64,000 bases of DNA, from assembly GCF_041296385.1 (NCBI RefSeq), contig NC_091016.1:11753997-11817996 (forward strand), given 5' to 3'. The notes below the pieces were generated by a model. That model saw only the letters and a program-made list of their open reading frames with translations. It searched no databases and had not been told where the DNA came from. This document shows positions 23,501 through 38,500 of the stretch, piece by piece. Every line of letters starts with the position of its first letter. Position 1 is the stretch's first letter. Both the position numbers and the translations under genes were made by a program. The stretch is from Aphelocoma coerulescens. Taxonomy: Eukaryota; Chordata; Aves; Passeriformes; Corvidae.

Positions 23501-26500
23501 ATTAAAGAAGTTTTGGAAACCCGTTAAATGCTTTGGATTAAAGGACAGCATTTCTCATGAACTGCCAATAAAAACCTTGGCTTCTGAGCCATAAACAGGT
23601 TGTGTCAGTTAGTGAATATTTGCAAAGTCTGTGGTGATGAATGTTTTTAAGCAAACTTAAGGCAAAGAACTGAAGCTTGAGTCAGCTTGAAGTTCACAAC
23701 AGTTTATAACATTGCCTAAGTTTGGTAAGGTAGGAATTTAAAAATGTAGTAAGACATTTATGGAAGAAATTCAGTCAGAATTTGGGAGGGGTAGGAGAGG
23801 AAGGAATGGGACAACAGATAGGAAGCCCAGAAATAAAGCCCAGGGTTGATATGTTTCTGGGAAGAAACCAAGCTACTGGAAAAGTGGATTCAGCTGTGAT
23901 TCTCACAAGAATACAATCCTAGGGTCATCTTTAAATGCTGTGGAACTTTTTCTTGATCTGATATATTTGTGACAAATATAGAGTTTTTTTACCCCTTGTT
24001 TTCCTCAGCTGGAAACTACAGGACTTTTTTTCTACCTCTTCTCTGTTGTTACCCTGTGAGTATCTCCTCTATGTACATTTTTCAGATGTTTTGGGGTTTT
24101 TTTGTAAAGACAAAACCAACTGTTGTTTCACTGCTGACTGTGTAGGTTCTGAATAGCATCACTGAAGTTGAAAGAAGTCACTTGAATTCTCTCTGCTGAA
24201 TGACACTATGGCTAGCAGAGAGGACTTTAAAAGGAGAGGTTTGGTTTGGTTTGTTTTTGGATTTCTTTTTCAATAAACTCCATGGCTGTACTTCAGGCCT
24301 GTGTTTGTCAAGGAGAACTCATGTACTTTGTAGGCATGATGACTGCTTTTCAGTCTTGTGTATGTAAGATGTTCCCTTGGGGAAGTTTAATTTAGTATTG
24401 AGCCACTGCTAACAGGCTTAGCACCGTGGTATCTGAGCAGTCAGGGGTCAGTTCTATTGATAATGCTAAAGTGGCACTTCACAGATTTTTTTAGATTAAA
24501 GCTTGATTGCATGTAGGTCTGCTAACAAGTCTAGAAAAAAACCTATGATAAATAGGAGAACTTCTAAGCAGCAATAATAAAAATGTCAGATGAATAAATA
24601 GACTTGATTTTTATATTTGACTTAAGTAGACTATCTTGGCACTCTAATAACTCTTCTTCTCAGAGATATCAAGTAAAATACCTGTTTGCTACTTAAATTT
24701 TCCAGTGATTCTTATAAAAGCAGTGTTAGTTTTCCTGAAATATTTTGTTCAAAACACTGTTTATTTTATTAATAAGACTAAAGCATTTGCAGTAGGTACC
24801 ACTGGTGTTAGGGTTTTTTTTTTTGGTTTTCAGACAGTGCATTGAAAAATCATATAAATGTAATTTGTAAAATATGAAAGGTTAGTAAGTTTGAATCTTG
24901 CATACTCTTGAATGTTATAGTGCAACTCTAGTGTTGGTGCAGCTGTGTTTTGCTAAAAGTCAATTCTGAAAAATTCTCTTGGGAGGCCTTGAAAAAATGG
25001 AATGGTTAGTTAAAAGGTGGCCAAATGCCCTTTTGTGGTGAGAAAACAAAAAGTCATGTGAGTAAAAGGGACTAAAATGGAGCAGAATGAGAAGACGGTG
25101 GGTTTAGATTTAGGCATTTTTATGTAATGATGTAGTAATAGCGTACTGCTCTATAGCAGGGGCAGAAAAACTAAAGATTCCAGAAAAATTTGTTTTAGAG
25201 AAAGGAGGGGTTTTACTAGTAGTTTTATCTTGGCTGCTTTCTCAGAGGTATTGTGTAGCATCTGTGCAGTGCCATAAATGTTGTGTCAAGTCAATCCTTG
25301 TAATCCAGTGTTACACAAAGAGCTATTAAAACACTTTGTTTAAAATCACAAGTGTTTTTTGATTTGCAGTTCATATTACAGACTGGTGTGCAAATGTATA
25401 TGCATTATATACTGCCTTTAATGCTTGCAAACTGTACATTTTTGAAAGTATGGCATATGGAGAGGTTAGATGGTGAATAGCAGAAAGATAGTGGCCTGTG
25501 GTTCTGTGGGCAGGTTGTGATTACATGCACATGACACAATTGTGTCAGTCTTTGTACAGTTCCTTGGACTGGATTCTTGATTGTGAGCAACTGGTAATTA
25601 TTAGTGGAAGTCCCTGGGGCTCTGCTGGGGTGCATCTACTGGACTGTAGATGCTATAAATAGCAGTAATTTTTGTAATGCTGTATTGTGTACTCTTATGC
25701 TTGCTTTTATCTACACTTATAACTTTATGTACATTTACTACTTAAAAAATTTACAGTTCTTCAGGACAGCTATTTCTGGATGTATTGTCAATTACAGCAA
25801 TTAATAAGCTTTGATTTCTGTCAAGATTAAGCAATCTTAGAAAGTGTAGGGGATCTTCTATTTAGAGATGTTAGAACTATTTTGGTAATGAGATTTTGAA
25901 TAATTCTTTAAACATTTGACATGAATGCTATAAGTTACTGAAATTGGTTTGTACTTCTAATTTAATCCTTTGAGTACCCTTTTATTATCTTGTAGCAAAA
26001 GTGACAAAATGTCTTTATTTGATACTCAATGTTTGCATTCCTGTATGTAAGAAACAAGCCAATTCCTGCCCTGAAGAACTTAACCTAAAATATTCTTTTA
26101 AATAGCATCTGAGTATTACCTAATACAACCACTCCTGAATGGACATCACCTCAGTGTTATGATTAAAAAAAGTCAGTACATTCTCCATGACACATGTCAT
26201 ATAAAGAAAACTGTTTGGAGGGCTTGAAATATTCCATAGCAGTGAAAACCTTAATTGAAAACATTTGGGTTGGTTTGTTTTTTTTTTTTTTTTTTGTTTT
26301 ATTATGTTTCATTTTGCTTTCCTTTCATTGGGAAATCTGTGATAATTGGAAGACTTTGGAAATTTGTAATGCATCTTCAGAAAATCAATTTCTAATCTGT
26401 GGAAAATTCTTGAGTGCTAGAAATTAAGTGTTCACTTAGAATGGAAGCTGGTAATGCCAAGAAGACCTGTTTAATGTTTTGTAAAATTCTTGATTCTTCT

Positions 26501-29500
26501 GTATTGGATCATAGTATTTGTAGGGCCTGTTTTCAAACCATATGATTAATTTTTATTCTTTGTGAATCCTTGAATAGCATAAACTAAACCAGGACTCGTT
26601 AAAATGTCTCCATTTATTAGCTGACAGCTGCAAGTTCTGATTAAGTTATTTTCCTTTAGTAAAAAAGAAAAAGACAAGAACTAAGAATAGTGTTATTAAC
26701 TGGTTGAGAATACCAGAATATGAACCATCTCTGTATTTCAGATTCTGTATTTATGCAACAATTCCTCTTCTGCATAGCCTGCTTCTTCCTTTGATTTGCA
26801 CATCTTGCCCAGTTCTGCATCTTTGCCTCTTTGATTGTTTTTTGTTATGTCAGTTTTTGAAATCAAATCCCATTTTTGAACTGTCTTTTCTGTTTTGAGC
26901 TTTGTTGTCATTTTCACAACTCTTCATGATGTTCTTCAGCCTCTTTTGTGATGGATCCTGAATGACATTTTGCCTACTTTGTGATCTTTTTTAAAATTGT
27001 ACTGTTTCCCCTTTCTCTGTTCTTGTTGGGCAGCCATAAGATGTTTATCTCCTTTCAAACTCAGATTTCCCTTTTTGATTTCCTAAGTGGTATCAAACTA
27101 TTTATGTTTCTTTCATGGGAAGAAGGGCTGGTGACAGCACTTGTTTATGCACCCTGTTTCTATGCAGGACTGTATGCTGTGCTGTGTGACTTTCCTGACT
27201 GTTCTAAGCCCTTGTGGTAGAACCTGTGCGAGTGACTGATACTTTCTGAATTGGTACTTACACTTCCCTGCTCAAGAACTTTGATTAAAACTGGTAGTAA
27301 ACTGTTGTATGCAATAGAGCTGCGTCGCCTTTTTTTTTTTTGCTCCAGGCCTTTAGCTGTTCCTAAAGCCTTAGCCTTTGCAGTTAACACATGACTGAAT
27401 ACGCTGTTGAAATCTAAAAACTTAGGACAATCAATTGGTAGAGAAAGATGTTCAAGTCATGTTGTTCTTGACTGTTTCTAACCTACTTCTGTGAATAGGG
27501 AATTATATTGAACTGCAGTAGAGTCTTTTACACTAAGTAGCCTAATACTGTTATATGATACAGTATAATGTGTTAATATATGTTTGCTATTTTCTTTGCC
27601 CTCTACAAGAAATACCATTTGCAGTGAATTTGCTGTGTAAACCCCCGTAAAAAAAGAAGCCACCTAAATTTATTTTCTAACTGATAGTGATCTTCCATTC
27701 TTTGCTTGCTCAAGTTTGTTAACAGTTTGTGGCAAGGGATGCTTTCTAGCTACATGAGGAAGAAATACATTAATTATCTATGCCATTAATGAGTATAGAT
27801 AATTAGTTATATAATTATATATTAACAAATACATTAATTTATACATTCATTGCTTGCTGTCACAGGATAGCATGCTACATTTCATTTCTAGCTAAATTCT
27901 TGTCTTTCATATTCATCTCAGCCTAATAAGGCACAAGGATCTGTAGCCATTTCTTGCAGAAATTAGGAAGGAGATTTGTTTTCTTTGCTTGGGGTTCTGT
28001 GACATCTGTAGCTCCTTTTCTGCTTTTTGGAAAAACCCTCTGCTAAGAGAAGTATTCTTACTCCTTTCTAATGCTCATGGCATTACTGAAGTGTACTAGT
28101 AGGAAACTGATTTAATGGTTATTGTTTTTTTTCCCTGCCTGTAGAGTTTGGGCTTTTGGAATTAAATGTCGTCTTGGTACAAGCCAATTCAGAAGTTCAG
28201 AAACTTTGGAAGACTGAGCCGTCCTTATATTCACTCATTTCTAGTATTTGAAGTATCACAATTCATATTTTTAGGAAGTAATTTTTGATTCTACAGATAG
28301 CCTTTGGGTTTTTGAAGATTACTCAAAAAGAAGTTTAAATTTGCGAGCATGGTAACAAGTACTATGCCTTAAGTGGCTGTGATTTCCACAATCTACTAAA
28401 CGTGGGTGAAAATTCAGAGAAAAGAAAGCTTGTATTTCACAGTCCTTGTCCATCCAGTGGAGAGAGTGCTTGACTTGGAAGTATTGCAGAGAATATAATT
28501 ATTTGATTAATACTGTTAATTTTGGAGGGATATTGAAATAGGAGTTAACTTGGCAGAGTTTTTCCAGGGATAATTCTATAGAGCTGTTTGCTGAAGCTCC
28601 CTAGTTTTTTTTTTTGGTTTTATAGTAGCTCGAAGTGGTGAAAATTAAATTGGCCTAATTAAAAGCAGCCTCGTGAGAATATAGATAGCAAATTACATTT
28701 CAATACGGCTTTAGGTCAAATTAATATCTTCTTGTAAAGTAATTGTTCTGTTCCTATTTATATGTAGGTCAGCCAGTGATGAAGTCGTTACCACTTTGTT
28801 TTGGAGTGGAAGGTTGGAGCATTGTCTGTTTTCTGGGAAAATTTTGTTTTATCTTCAAATTGTTGTGGAGAAAAGGAGAAGCTGAAAGATCTTTAATTAC
28901 CTACTAAGTATTTGACATGCAAAAAATGAGTGTTTTGACTCTTGGGTAGTTTTGGCTTTCTTCATTTGACAGAGTATGATATGCTAAAGAACAGTTTGAG
29001 TATAATCTTCTTAATTTCTTGTGAAAACTGTGGAACTCTGTAGTTCTCCAGATTCCAGTGATGCTTGCACACTTTGGCCTGATGTTTTGAGTGAAGTTTT
29101 GTTCCTTTGTTCTCTGTGTTCCCTTTACTTTTCCAAATCTGAAGTTGTTGTTTTTTCACATGAACGTGACACAATTTAACTGTTTGCAGTTGCTTGTATT
29201 TTCTGTGTTCATATTCACCAACAAAGGGGAAGAAAAATCCTTCCTATTAATGAAGTGATTAAATTGGAGATCTTAAGTGTCTGATATCCAGTTTATATCA
29301 ATCCCAAAAAACAAGATCAGTGTGATATGGTTTGGCTTTTTCTTTCTCTTTAATATCTTGTTAAATGTAAGGTAATGTAATTTCTTTGTTAAGATGTTGA
29401 CTCTTAACTCTGAAAATCCCAGGGCACCTCAGTCACTTGATAAAGTCTTCAGTTGCATTTTATGCTTTCTCCCATACTCTTTAGATAAGCTTTTGCACTA

Positions 29501-32500
29501 TATACTTCCAAAGCTTCCTTCTTTGAAATGCTCTCTGAAGCTCTTCAATTCTACTTTTGTTATGCATAAAGATCTGTGGTTTGTTTCAGGTTTGTGTTGT
29601 TTTGGTTTTTTTTTGTAACTTGTCATTGATGTGTCTATTCTCTTGCAGTTGTTTATATTTTCTACCTTGTTTTGTACTTGGATTACAAATTTTCTGGACA
29701 TGGTCTTGGTTTAATTTTTACTAGTGTGAGGTTAGTCCATATAACAGTACAGTCATGGGGTGTATTGATTGAGAAACTTTACTACAATTATCTTTAAAGC
29801 TGAAAAGGACAGCTGTCATGGTCTCCTCTGTAGCTAAGGGAATAGAATAAACTTCAGTTTGTGTTGTAAACCTAGAAAGAGGTTTTGTAGGTGAAACCGG
29901 TATGTTAACCTAAGTGGAACAAATAAATATCTTGTAAATTTTTTGTGACTCTTCCAGAAGCAGTGGAGGAGCAACCTTTTACTCGCAAAGACTTCCCAGT
30001 GTGAACTCTTAATTGCATCAGAACTTTGTTTTAGCGGTGGCAGAATTTTATTATTCTCCTACTAAAGGTTGTGTTGCGTCAGAATCTTTCTGGGAAACCC
30101 CTTTCCTTGGCTTTTCGAGAGTTCATTATTCATTTATGCACTTAAAATTACAGGGTTCTGAGAATTTTTGAGTGATGCAAGCTTTAGAAATGTGAGCTTT
30201 GAAGTGATTGGATAAGCAGATTGGGTTGTTGCCTCTAAAGAGTAGCAGCTGGGAACTGCCAAAAATGAAATTGTGAATTGCGCCTTAGCTCATGAAGTGA
30301 ACACTCTAGTTCCTGTCACTGCTTTTCTCTCAAGTTTTATTTACAGATTACAATGTTTTTGCAAGCTCTTACAACGAGATCTTTTATTGTTTTCTATGGT
30401 TTCACATACATTTGAGGTTTTGCTTTTCTCCTTCAATTAACAAGATTGTTAGTTTTCTAAATGTGGCACAATCTATTCTCTGCCTTACCTCGTTTTAAAA
30501 ACTCGCTGTGTTTGTTTCTAGCACTGTTTATTATCTGTCTGTCTGACATACTGCAAGGTCTGTTAGGGAGATTATAAAATGGAAGAGAAAATTTGAATAG
30601 TCTCACATGTTACAGATGGAACAGTTGGGTAAAGCTTAAAGCAACCTAGTTATCCTTAAGGTTTTTATTATGTCTACAAACTTGTGTGAGATGATTTGGG
30701 GGAATACATACATACCTAGTAAGTTATATTACCAGTGTACGCTCTGACCTCATGGCTTCTTTTGTCCTCCAAATTCAGGAAAAGGACTTTGCAGTAAAAC
30801 TGCTTTTATCTTTGGTCATTCTTTCTTCTTAAGCAGTTTAACAAACTGCTCTTTGTTGTTTGTGCTGGGTTTGTATGTCTCGTTCTGTCTTGGGTGACGT
30901 TTTTTTCTGGGAGACACTGCAGGTGAGTACTCAGTGTTTATGTCTGAATGTACAGATCTGTGATTAAACCAAGTGCTTTATCATACCTTCAGGATCATGC
31001 AAGTCTAGATTTTTGCTGGAAGCTCAGCAATTGTAACTGAGTTTAGATAGGAAATGCTATGGGATGGATGTATATGAATATATATCATATAATCCCTGCT
31101 GTAAATGGACAGACTTCAAGATTGCTTTTCAGTCCTGAACACTTGAAATTCAAAACATTGAAATTTAAAATGGGTATTTTTATCCTATTTGAATAAATCC
31201 ACTTTTTGTTTTTACTGTTTCCCTTAATAAAGCCAAATGGTGTATTAAATGCCGAATCTTCTTATAAATTACACTCTTGATTCCTTTAGTTTCCTGTCTG
31301 GTAGAGGCTTTGGCAACAGTAGCCATCTCTAATTTTGGATTTGCTTTGTGCTTCATTGGTTTAGGGCTTCCCTGTGATATCCTAGAATAGTTACTTGACT
31401 GTGATGGCCTTAAGCCATTAATATCTCACATTGGAGGAGACCCATGGACAGTGAAGGGTTTAAATAAAGCATAGCAGAAGTGACTGGCCAACTGCCAGCT
31501 AGGGGACAAGTGGCTTCCCTTAAAATGACTGATGAAGGTTGAGCAGAGACATGACTGGATTAGATGGTGACTAAGGAGTAAACTGCAGGCTTTTCCTAAG
31601 ACTTGGACAGTCTTTCTTGCCTCCTACATCCAGAAAAGCGGTATGGTAGAACTTGACATACATGCAACAGGGAAGAATCTTCTAAGGAATCATCACTTAC
31701 TTTGTTAGGAGCAAATAGTAAATGTATTCAAAAGAAGTTTTTTGGTTTTTTTTTTTTTTTTAATAAGACTTTCCTTTTTTTTTAATGTGGCAAAGGGAAT
31801 TATAACACTCAGCATACTTGAAAAGAGGCAATGCCAGAATGCTGTAACAGCTTTAACCTGACTTGATCTCTACTGTAATCCCAAATCCACCAATCCCCTT
31901 TGCCTTGGTTCATTATCTCTAATGTCTGCAATTTAAATATCTTGAAGAATTAGGTATTAATCTTTTTTTGAGTTCCTTCAGTACTGAAGGTCACAGAGTG
32001 TTTTCTTTAGAGGCAGGATTAAAAGTTTAGACTGCTTTGGGGGTAACACATTTAAAACTTGAAATCTTCTTTGACAGGTAAGTTAAAACCAGCTGTGTTT
32101 GGTTTTGTGGTTTTGTTTTTGTTTTGTTGTGTTTTTTTTTTCGCTGAAGTGCCCTCTTTTATCTATAACATACTTACAGCCTTCTTTGATGTTTGCTCTT
32201 GATTAGTATTCAGGTGAGGTGTTGAGTTTGAATATTAACAACAACTGTAAGACCTGCCTGTTGTACCTTTATGTGTTTCACCTTTAAGATCATACACATA
32301 AACTGAGCACTGATACAAGTTCAGTTGTTTATCAGATTTCTGGTAAACTTTACAAGAAATGTAACTGAAAGTGTCCACAAAAAGTTACTATAAAGTTTCA
32401 AGGGATGATGATTACACTCATTGGCAGATGCAGGGGAGAACATAGTTTATGCTGTAGTGTCTAAATGGAGGTTGTATCCAAACATGAAAGTGGAATGTAA

Positions 32501-35500
32501 GAGTATGTTGGCTGGCTTGTGTCACTGGTTTTAAACTGCTGGGTGGAATTGTAATGGAGATGCTAAGGAGTTGTGGATGTATTATGCTAGATAGTTGTAG
32601 CCTCTTGGAAGTTGTGCCTGCCAGAAAATGGAAAATAGTTTACCTATTTAAAGGAAACCTTAAATTGGTTGGGCAACAATGTGTTAACTACATATAATTG
32701 TAAGATTTCTTTTTAATCCCAGATGAAACTTCTATGTTTTCCGAGCTCTTCTAGATTATTTTTTTCAAAGATAAAAGATTTTTAGACTTCTAAAGCATTT
32801 GACACTCATTTATTACGTTATCTGCGCCATTAAAAATTTGCTTCTTGGTTTTTCAACTTCTGTAGAACCAACTTTGAAATAATACTCGTGTTTATCTCTG
32901 TATACCTAGGGAACTCTTAACAGCTCAAAGGAAGGTACAAAATAATCACAGAATTATTAAGGTTGGAAAAGAACTCCAAGATCATCAAATCCAACCTTTG
33001 AGTGAATACTGTCATGCCCAGTAAACCAGAACAGTGGCATGTCCACTTGATTTTTTGAACACTTCCTGGGTTGGTGACTCCATCACACCCCTGGGCAGCC
33101 TGTTCCAATATTCAACCACTCTTTCGCTGAAGAATTTTTCCTACATGAACCTCCCTGGTGCAACTTGAGGCAGTTTCCCCTTGTCTTTTTCCTAGTTGCC
33201 TGGGAGCAGAGCCTGAACCCCACCTGGCTACAGCCTCCTTTCAGGGAACTGTAGAGAGATAAAGTCAACCCTGAACTTCCTTTTTCTCCGGCTAAACATC
33301 CCCAGCTCTCTCAGCTGCTCCTCATGGGACTTATGTTCCAAACTCTTCTCTGGAGTTGGGGAAGAATGACTTTCCTGGTCCTGCTGACCACACTATTCCT
33401 GATACAGGCCAGGATGTCACTGGCCTTCTTGGCCACTTGGGCACATTATTGGCTTGTGTTCAGCTGCTGTCAGTCAACACCACTGTGTCCTTTTCTGCTG
33501 GGCCACTTTCCAGCTATTCTTCCCCCAGCCTGTGATACTGCCTGGGGTTGTGACCCAAGGGCAGGACCTGGCACTTCACCTTGTTGAACCTCATACCATT
33601 GGCCTCAGCCCATCAATCCAGCCTGTCCAGATCCCTCTGCAGAGCCTTCCTACCCTCCAGCAGAAGAAAACTCCCATAGTGTCATCTGCAAACTGACTCA
33701 GAGTACCCTTGTATCCTCTTGTCCAGATCATCGACAAAAATAGTAAACATGACCTGCCCCAAAACTGATCCCTGGGGAGCTGGTGACAGGCCTCCAGCTG
33801 AATGCAACTCAATTCACCACCACTCTTGGCTTGGCCATCCAGGCAGTTTTTTTACCCAGTGAGCCCATGGCCTATCTGAGCCATGCGCAAACAGTTCCTC
33901 CAAGAGAATGCTGTGAGACACAAGTGTCAAAGGATTTCCTAAAGTGCAGGTAAATCACATCCACAGTCTTTCCTTCATCCACTAAGTGGAACACCTTGTC
34001 ATAGAAGGAGATGAAGTTGGTCAAGCAGAGCCTGCCTTGCTGAATCCAGGCTGACTGGGATTGATAGAGACACTGCCCTCGTTGTCCTGCATGCACTGTG
34101 TGATTGCACCCAAGATAATCTAAATCCTAACATTTAAGGTCAGTTCATAAATTTCATAGTTTGCTTTTGTAGCTATATCTTCAGGGGTCCAGGAGAAAAT
34201 AACTATAATATATTGCTGCAATATGTGTCTTGTTGCTGGTTGACTAAAGAATTGAAGAAACAAGTGGTGGATACTCTTCCATAAAAGTACTGTTCATTCT
34301 TTTATATATAGACCATTGAAAGATTTATTTGGTAAAGAAATACCAAAACGGATTTCTTTCGTGACTCGTGCTATTCTGTGAATTCAATATATGTTCCTAG
34401 TTCTAGCTGTTAAGAGTTGTGCTCATAATAAAGAGTTACTGATTATAATGGCAAGTTTTACTCAAAGTGCAGAGAAGTACAACTCTTACATACCAGTGGA
34501 ATGCCCAGATCCTTTACTGTCACACTTGTGATCTGTGCTACGTGCCTGGTACCATTATTGCTGCTTCTCTGTTTCCTTTCCTTATTTATTTACTTTACTT
34601 TAATCCTTGACTTTTCTGTATAACCTGTAAGAATTTGTTGCTCGTTTGTATGCTGTTTAATTCCTTCTGTTGCACGTGTGGATGATTGAATGCTCACACC
34701 AAAGGGTAGCAAGATGCCCAGATTTGACAGTCACAATGCCAGAAAATATATTGAACTTTTGGGTAGGCAAGGTAATGGCTATGAAATGTCATGGGCTTTG
34801 ATTACAACAATGAATGGAACATAAGCAGAGCTGAGGTTGTGAAAATTGTGGTGTAGTCATGAAGGCTCAATAAATTGTCATTTGAGCTGGATTCAGCTTG
34901 GAAGTCTTGGATCTTAAACTGCTGTCATACTGTCCTAGCTTCAGGATAGACTGGATTTGTTGGTGACTTGAAAACATAATGCAAGATTGGCAAGTGTAGT
35001 CTAGCTTATTGCTAGGAGATACGTAATTTTTGAACTTACCGAATGTGAGGTGGGTGTCACATCCCATGAATTTTTATGTATTTCTTTAATTCCTTCTTTA
35101 GGACATGATCTTAGAAAACAGGCTGAGAATTTGGGGTGAAACTGTCACTACTCTTAAGTTGCTTGAACTTCCACAAGCCTTCTTATTCAATGTCTTCTAA
35201 TTTCTTGGCTTCACCTAATTTTTGCTTTGCAAAATCTAACTCAACATTGGTACGAATGTAAGAACTTCAGAGGTAGATTTATTTTCTTTGAGTAGAAGTC
35301 TTGTGTTGGAGAACTGGTAATTCAAGGAGGAAGTATTTGGGGGAGTTGCACTCTCTCTGCCTGGAATACTTTTATGCAAAGCAGCTACTTAGTAGTTGCT
35401 TTGTATAAATACGGAAGTCACCAAGCTGTTTTAAATGTTGCTTTCTAAATTTTGGCAGTTAGTCTGCACTATTACCAGTTCTTAAGTGTTGTTTTCAGGT

Positions 35501-38500
35501 AACGATGTTTGGATATCCAAATTTTAGGGAGATTTGTTTACTGTCTGCAGTAAAAAGCCTAAGAGGTGACTTAATTACTCCAAGTCAAAACACAAATGCC
35601 AAATTCCCTAGTGATCTTATCTATAGCATTTCCTTCGCAAGTTTCCTTTTGCAGTGTATAAATTAGATATTCCTATTAAATAGAAGATAATCATTGACAT
35701 GTTTTTTTTGATTCATAGACTCCTCTTGGGCTGACACAACTCTTTTGTGTTGAGTAGTTTGTTCAAGGGTTTTTGGGTTTTTTTTCTTCTTCTAATTAAA
35801 TTTAACAGAAAAGGCCAAGTATAAGTAAATTCATACTCTTTCTGAACAGGGTAGATAAAAGTATTTTTCTTACTGCTTTTTTGCATTGAAATCTTGTTCC
35901 TGCTTTTCTTGTTTTAAGCTCTGTTTTTTGTGGTGTCTGCAGAAACTTTGGGTATGTCTCACCTGTGCTCTGGTAAACTTCTTTCAGTCTTTAATTCTTT
36001 GGTAAGTTCCATATAAAATGTATAAATTACAATAGATAAGGTCTTGCATATTTTTATGACCAACATTTAATTCAGAAATTCAAATAATAAAGTGGCTTAA
36101 AGCTTCCTGGGCCTTGTGTGAAATTCATTTTAAACCACTGTAGATGTGTCTATGTGGTATGTTCTATTCATACAGAAGTTTGTAGAGCCTTGAAAACATA
36201 TACCATCGTTTTTAGTTTGCCTACTTGCCTGCTGTTTTTTGATGAGGAATACAGTGCCAACCTCTGATAGCCAGAGCTCTAGTAATCTGTTAAACAATGA
36301 TCATTTAAAAAAAAAATCCTAACCAAAAAAAACCAAATCAAGCTCCTTTTCACCAAGCAGTTCTTCACTGTTAAAGCTTTATGAAAATGACAATACATGG
36401 AAAATGAGCTCGAAGGAGGAGGAAGAATTCTCTGCAACAGGTAATTGTCATCAATCATTTCTTCTGGTGGTATGGAGAAGAATGAGAAAAGACAGAGAAG
36501 CATTTTGTGTGTTTGTGGAACAGGGAGAAGGCTCTTATGTGTGGGCTCTTCTTAAATGCAAGCTGCCAGCTGCTTCCATCTTTCTTCTTAATATTCCCAT
36601 TCTTTTGAGTTGTAGTAGGGGATAATGGAAAACAGCTTTTTGTATAACTTAAGAATTGAAGTTGACTTTCTTGATAATGCCTAGTTCTGGCCCTCAGCTG
36701 GCACGGCTTGGACTGTTTCACTTGCCCGCTGGAGTTTCTTGCTTGTGCTAACAGTGGTAGTTAGTAGTGTTGAAGGTATAGGAGGAGATACAAGAAGCAC
36801 CACATACAGTGTGTTGCCAACATGCCAGGAGGTGCCTTTGCACCAAAAACACAAATGCAGGAACATCTAGTGCAGAGAACAGCCAGTGCTGCGACAAGGC
36901 AGTTCGTATATTTAAGGCAATTTACAAATATGAACTTCTTACACTGATTTTTGTATGCTTTTGCAGAAAGTAGTAAATCTTGGACAGCTACTCCTGTACC
37001 TGTACTAAACAGATCAGGAGACCACTCTTGCCCTTGTTGAATTAATTGCCTGGCTGTGGAAACAAATCAAAATCTTTGAAAGAACCTAATGTTTTAAACT
37101 GTCCAGGAAGTAATTTTCATTTGTAGTGGCTCTCACATCCCCTTTGGAGGACTAAACTTGAGATTAGTCCTAAAGTGAAATTGTGGCTTACTGACATTTA
37201 TACACATTTTCTGCTTTTATAAAAACAGAAAACTAATTGAAGGCTGATGCTGTAATTTAGCTCTCTGAACTACTTACAAAAAGTTGCACATCATGCAGAA
37301 AAGTAATGTATAATCAGACCTAGAAACAGTGTTCTAGTAATATATGGTGAAGAACTGCTTTGCAGTGTGATGTCTTACTGTGTACAAGCTGTTTTGTATA
37401 AACAACTGCAGCTAAGAATTGAGATTCTGTTACTAATTTTGCTAATCGCTGATCTCCTTTTTCATTTTCTATCCACAGATCTTCATGTCTTTCACTAAGA
37501 GGAAACTTGTCAAGATAATTGCCTTAACTATTGTACCTTGGAGCAGCACGTACAAAACTGATCTTAAGAAGAGAGAGTGATTAGTATTTGAAATAACTGC
37601 CAGGGGAAAAAAAAATCAAGAAACACTTTTTTTAAAATAATCTATAGAAGATATAATGGCTAAAGTCCATTAAGAAGTTATTCTGACCTAGTAAAAAGGC
37701 ACAGCTGCTGAAAGGAGAAAAGAATACTTAGTAGAAAATTGCAAAAACCACTTTTGTTCTTAAAGGAACACCTTATGTGTCATGTCAACTCCTTTAGTGA
37801 TGTGTTTTGTCTTCTCTCTAGGAAACTGGTATTTCTGCAGTATTCAGAATTAGGTCAACCTTCTGTTAGTAGATTTTGGACTTTTCCTTTATCTGTAATT
37901 ATTTCTGTCAACAAGTCATGGTTTTGCAGCTGCTTAACTGGGAATTAACTCGTAGGCTTCTAACAGCATTCAAGAAAATTTCAAGACTGTTCTAAAATTA
38001 TAAGGCTATTCAAGGTACCTGTAGTATTTCAGCTGCTTTTTCTACTGGTGCAGCTTGAGAGAGAGTGGAGTTCCGGCAGTCTGGTAGCAATAACCCAGAT
38101 ACACCTGAGGAAGGTGTGTTTTACACTGGGCATAGGTGCCAAGTAAATCTCCTGCGGAGCGTTGACTCTGTAAAAACTGTATTTCTTCTACAAACCATGT
38201 GTCACTGTGCTGATATAGTGTATATGAGCAGATACTCTCACTTTTTGTGAGATATGTTGTGGATAACAGTATATTGAAAATGTATCTGGCAGGAAACACT
38301 AATATTGTAATGAGATTTTTAAATTGACAATTTTATGCTGTGTCAGAACCTTGTTACTCTACAGTATTTGTATAAATGAACTTCTCTGTCAGAGATGAAA
38401 GTACATCTTTGGAGTTTTACACTGACTTTTGTCTTTATAAATTAGTGTAATTTAAAACTTCAAAATAAAGTGTAAATGCATTGTTATTTTAATGAATGAG

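Noticed and set aside
30880..30935. A strong donor-like CTGCAG|GTGAGTACT in PPP3R1 intron 1
   Set aside because: No paired acceptor or promoter, and no coding match; single donor motifs arise by chance in 24 kb.
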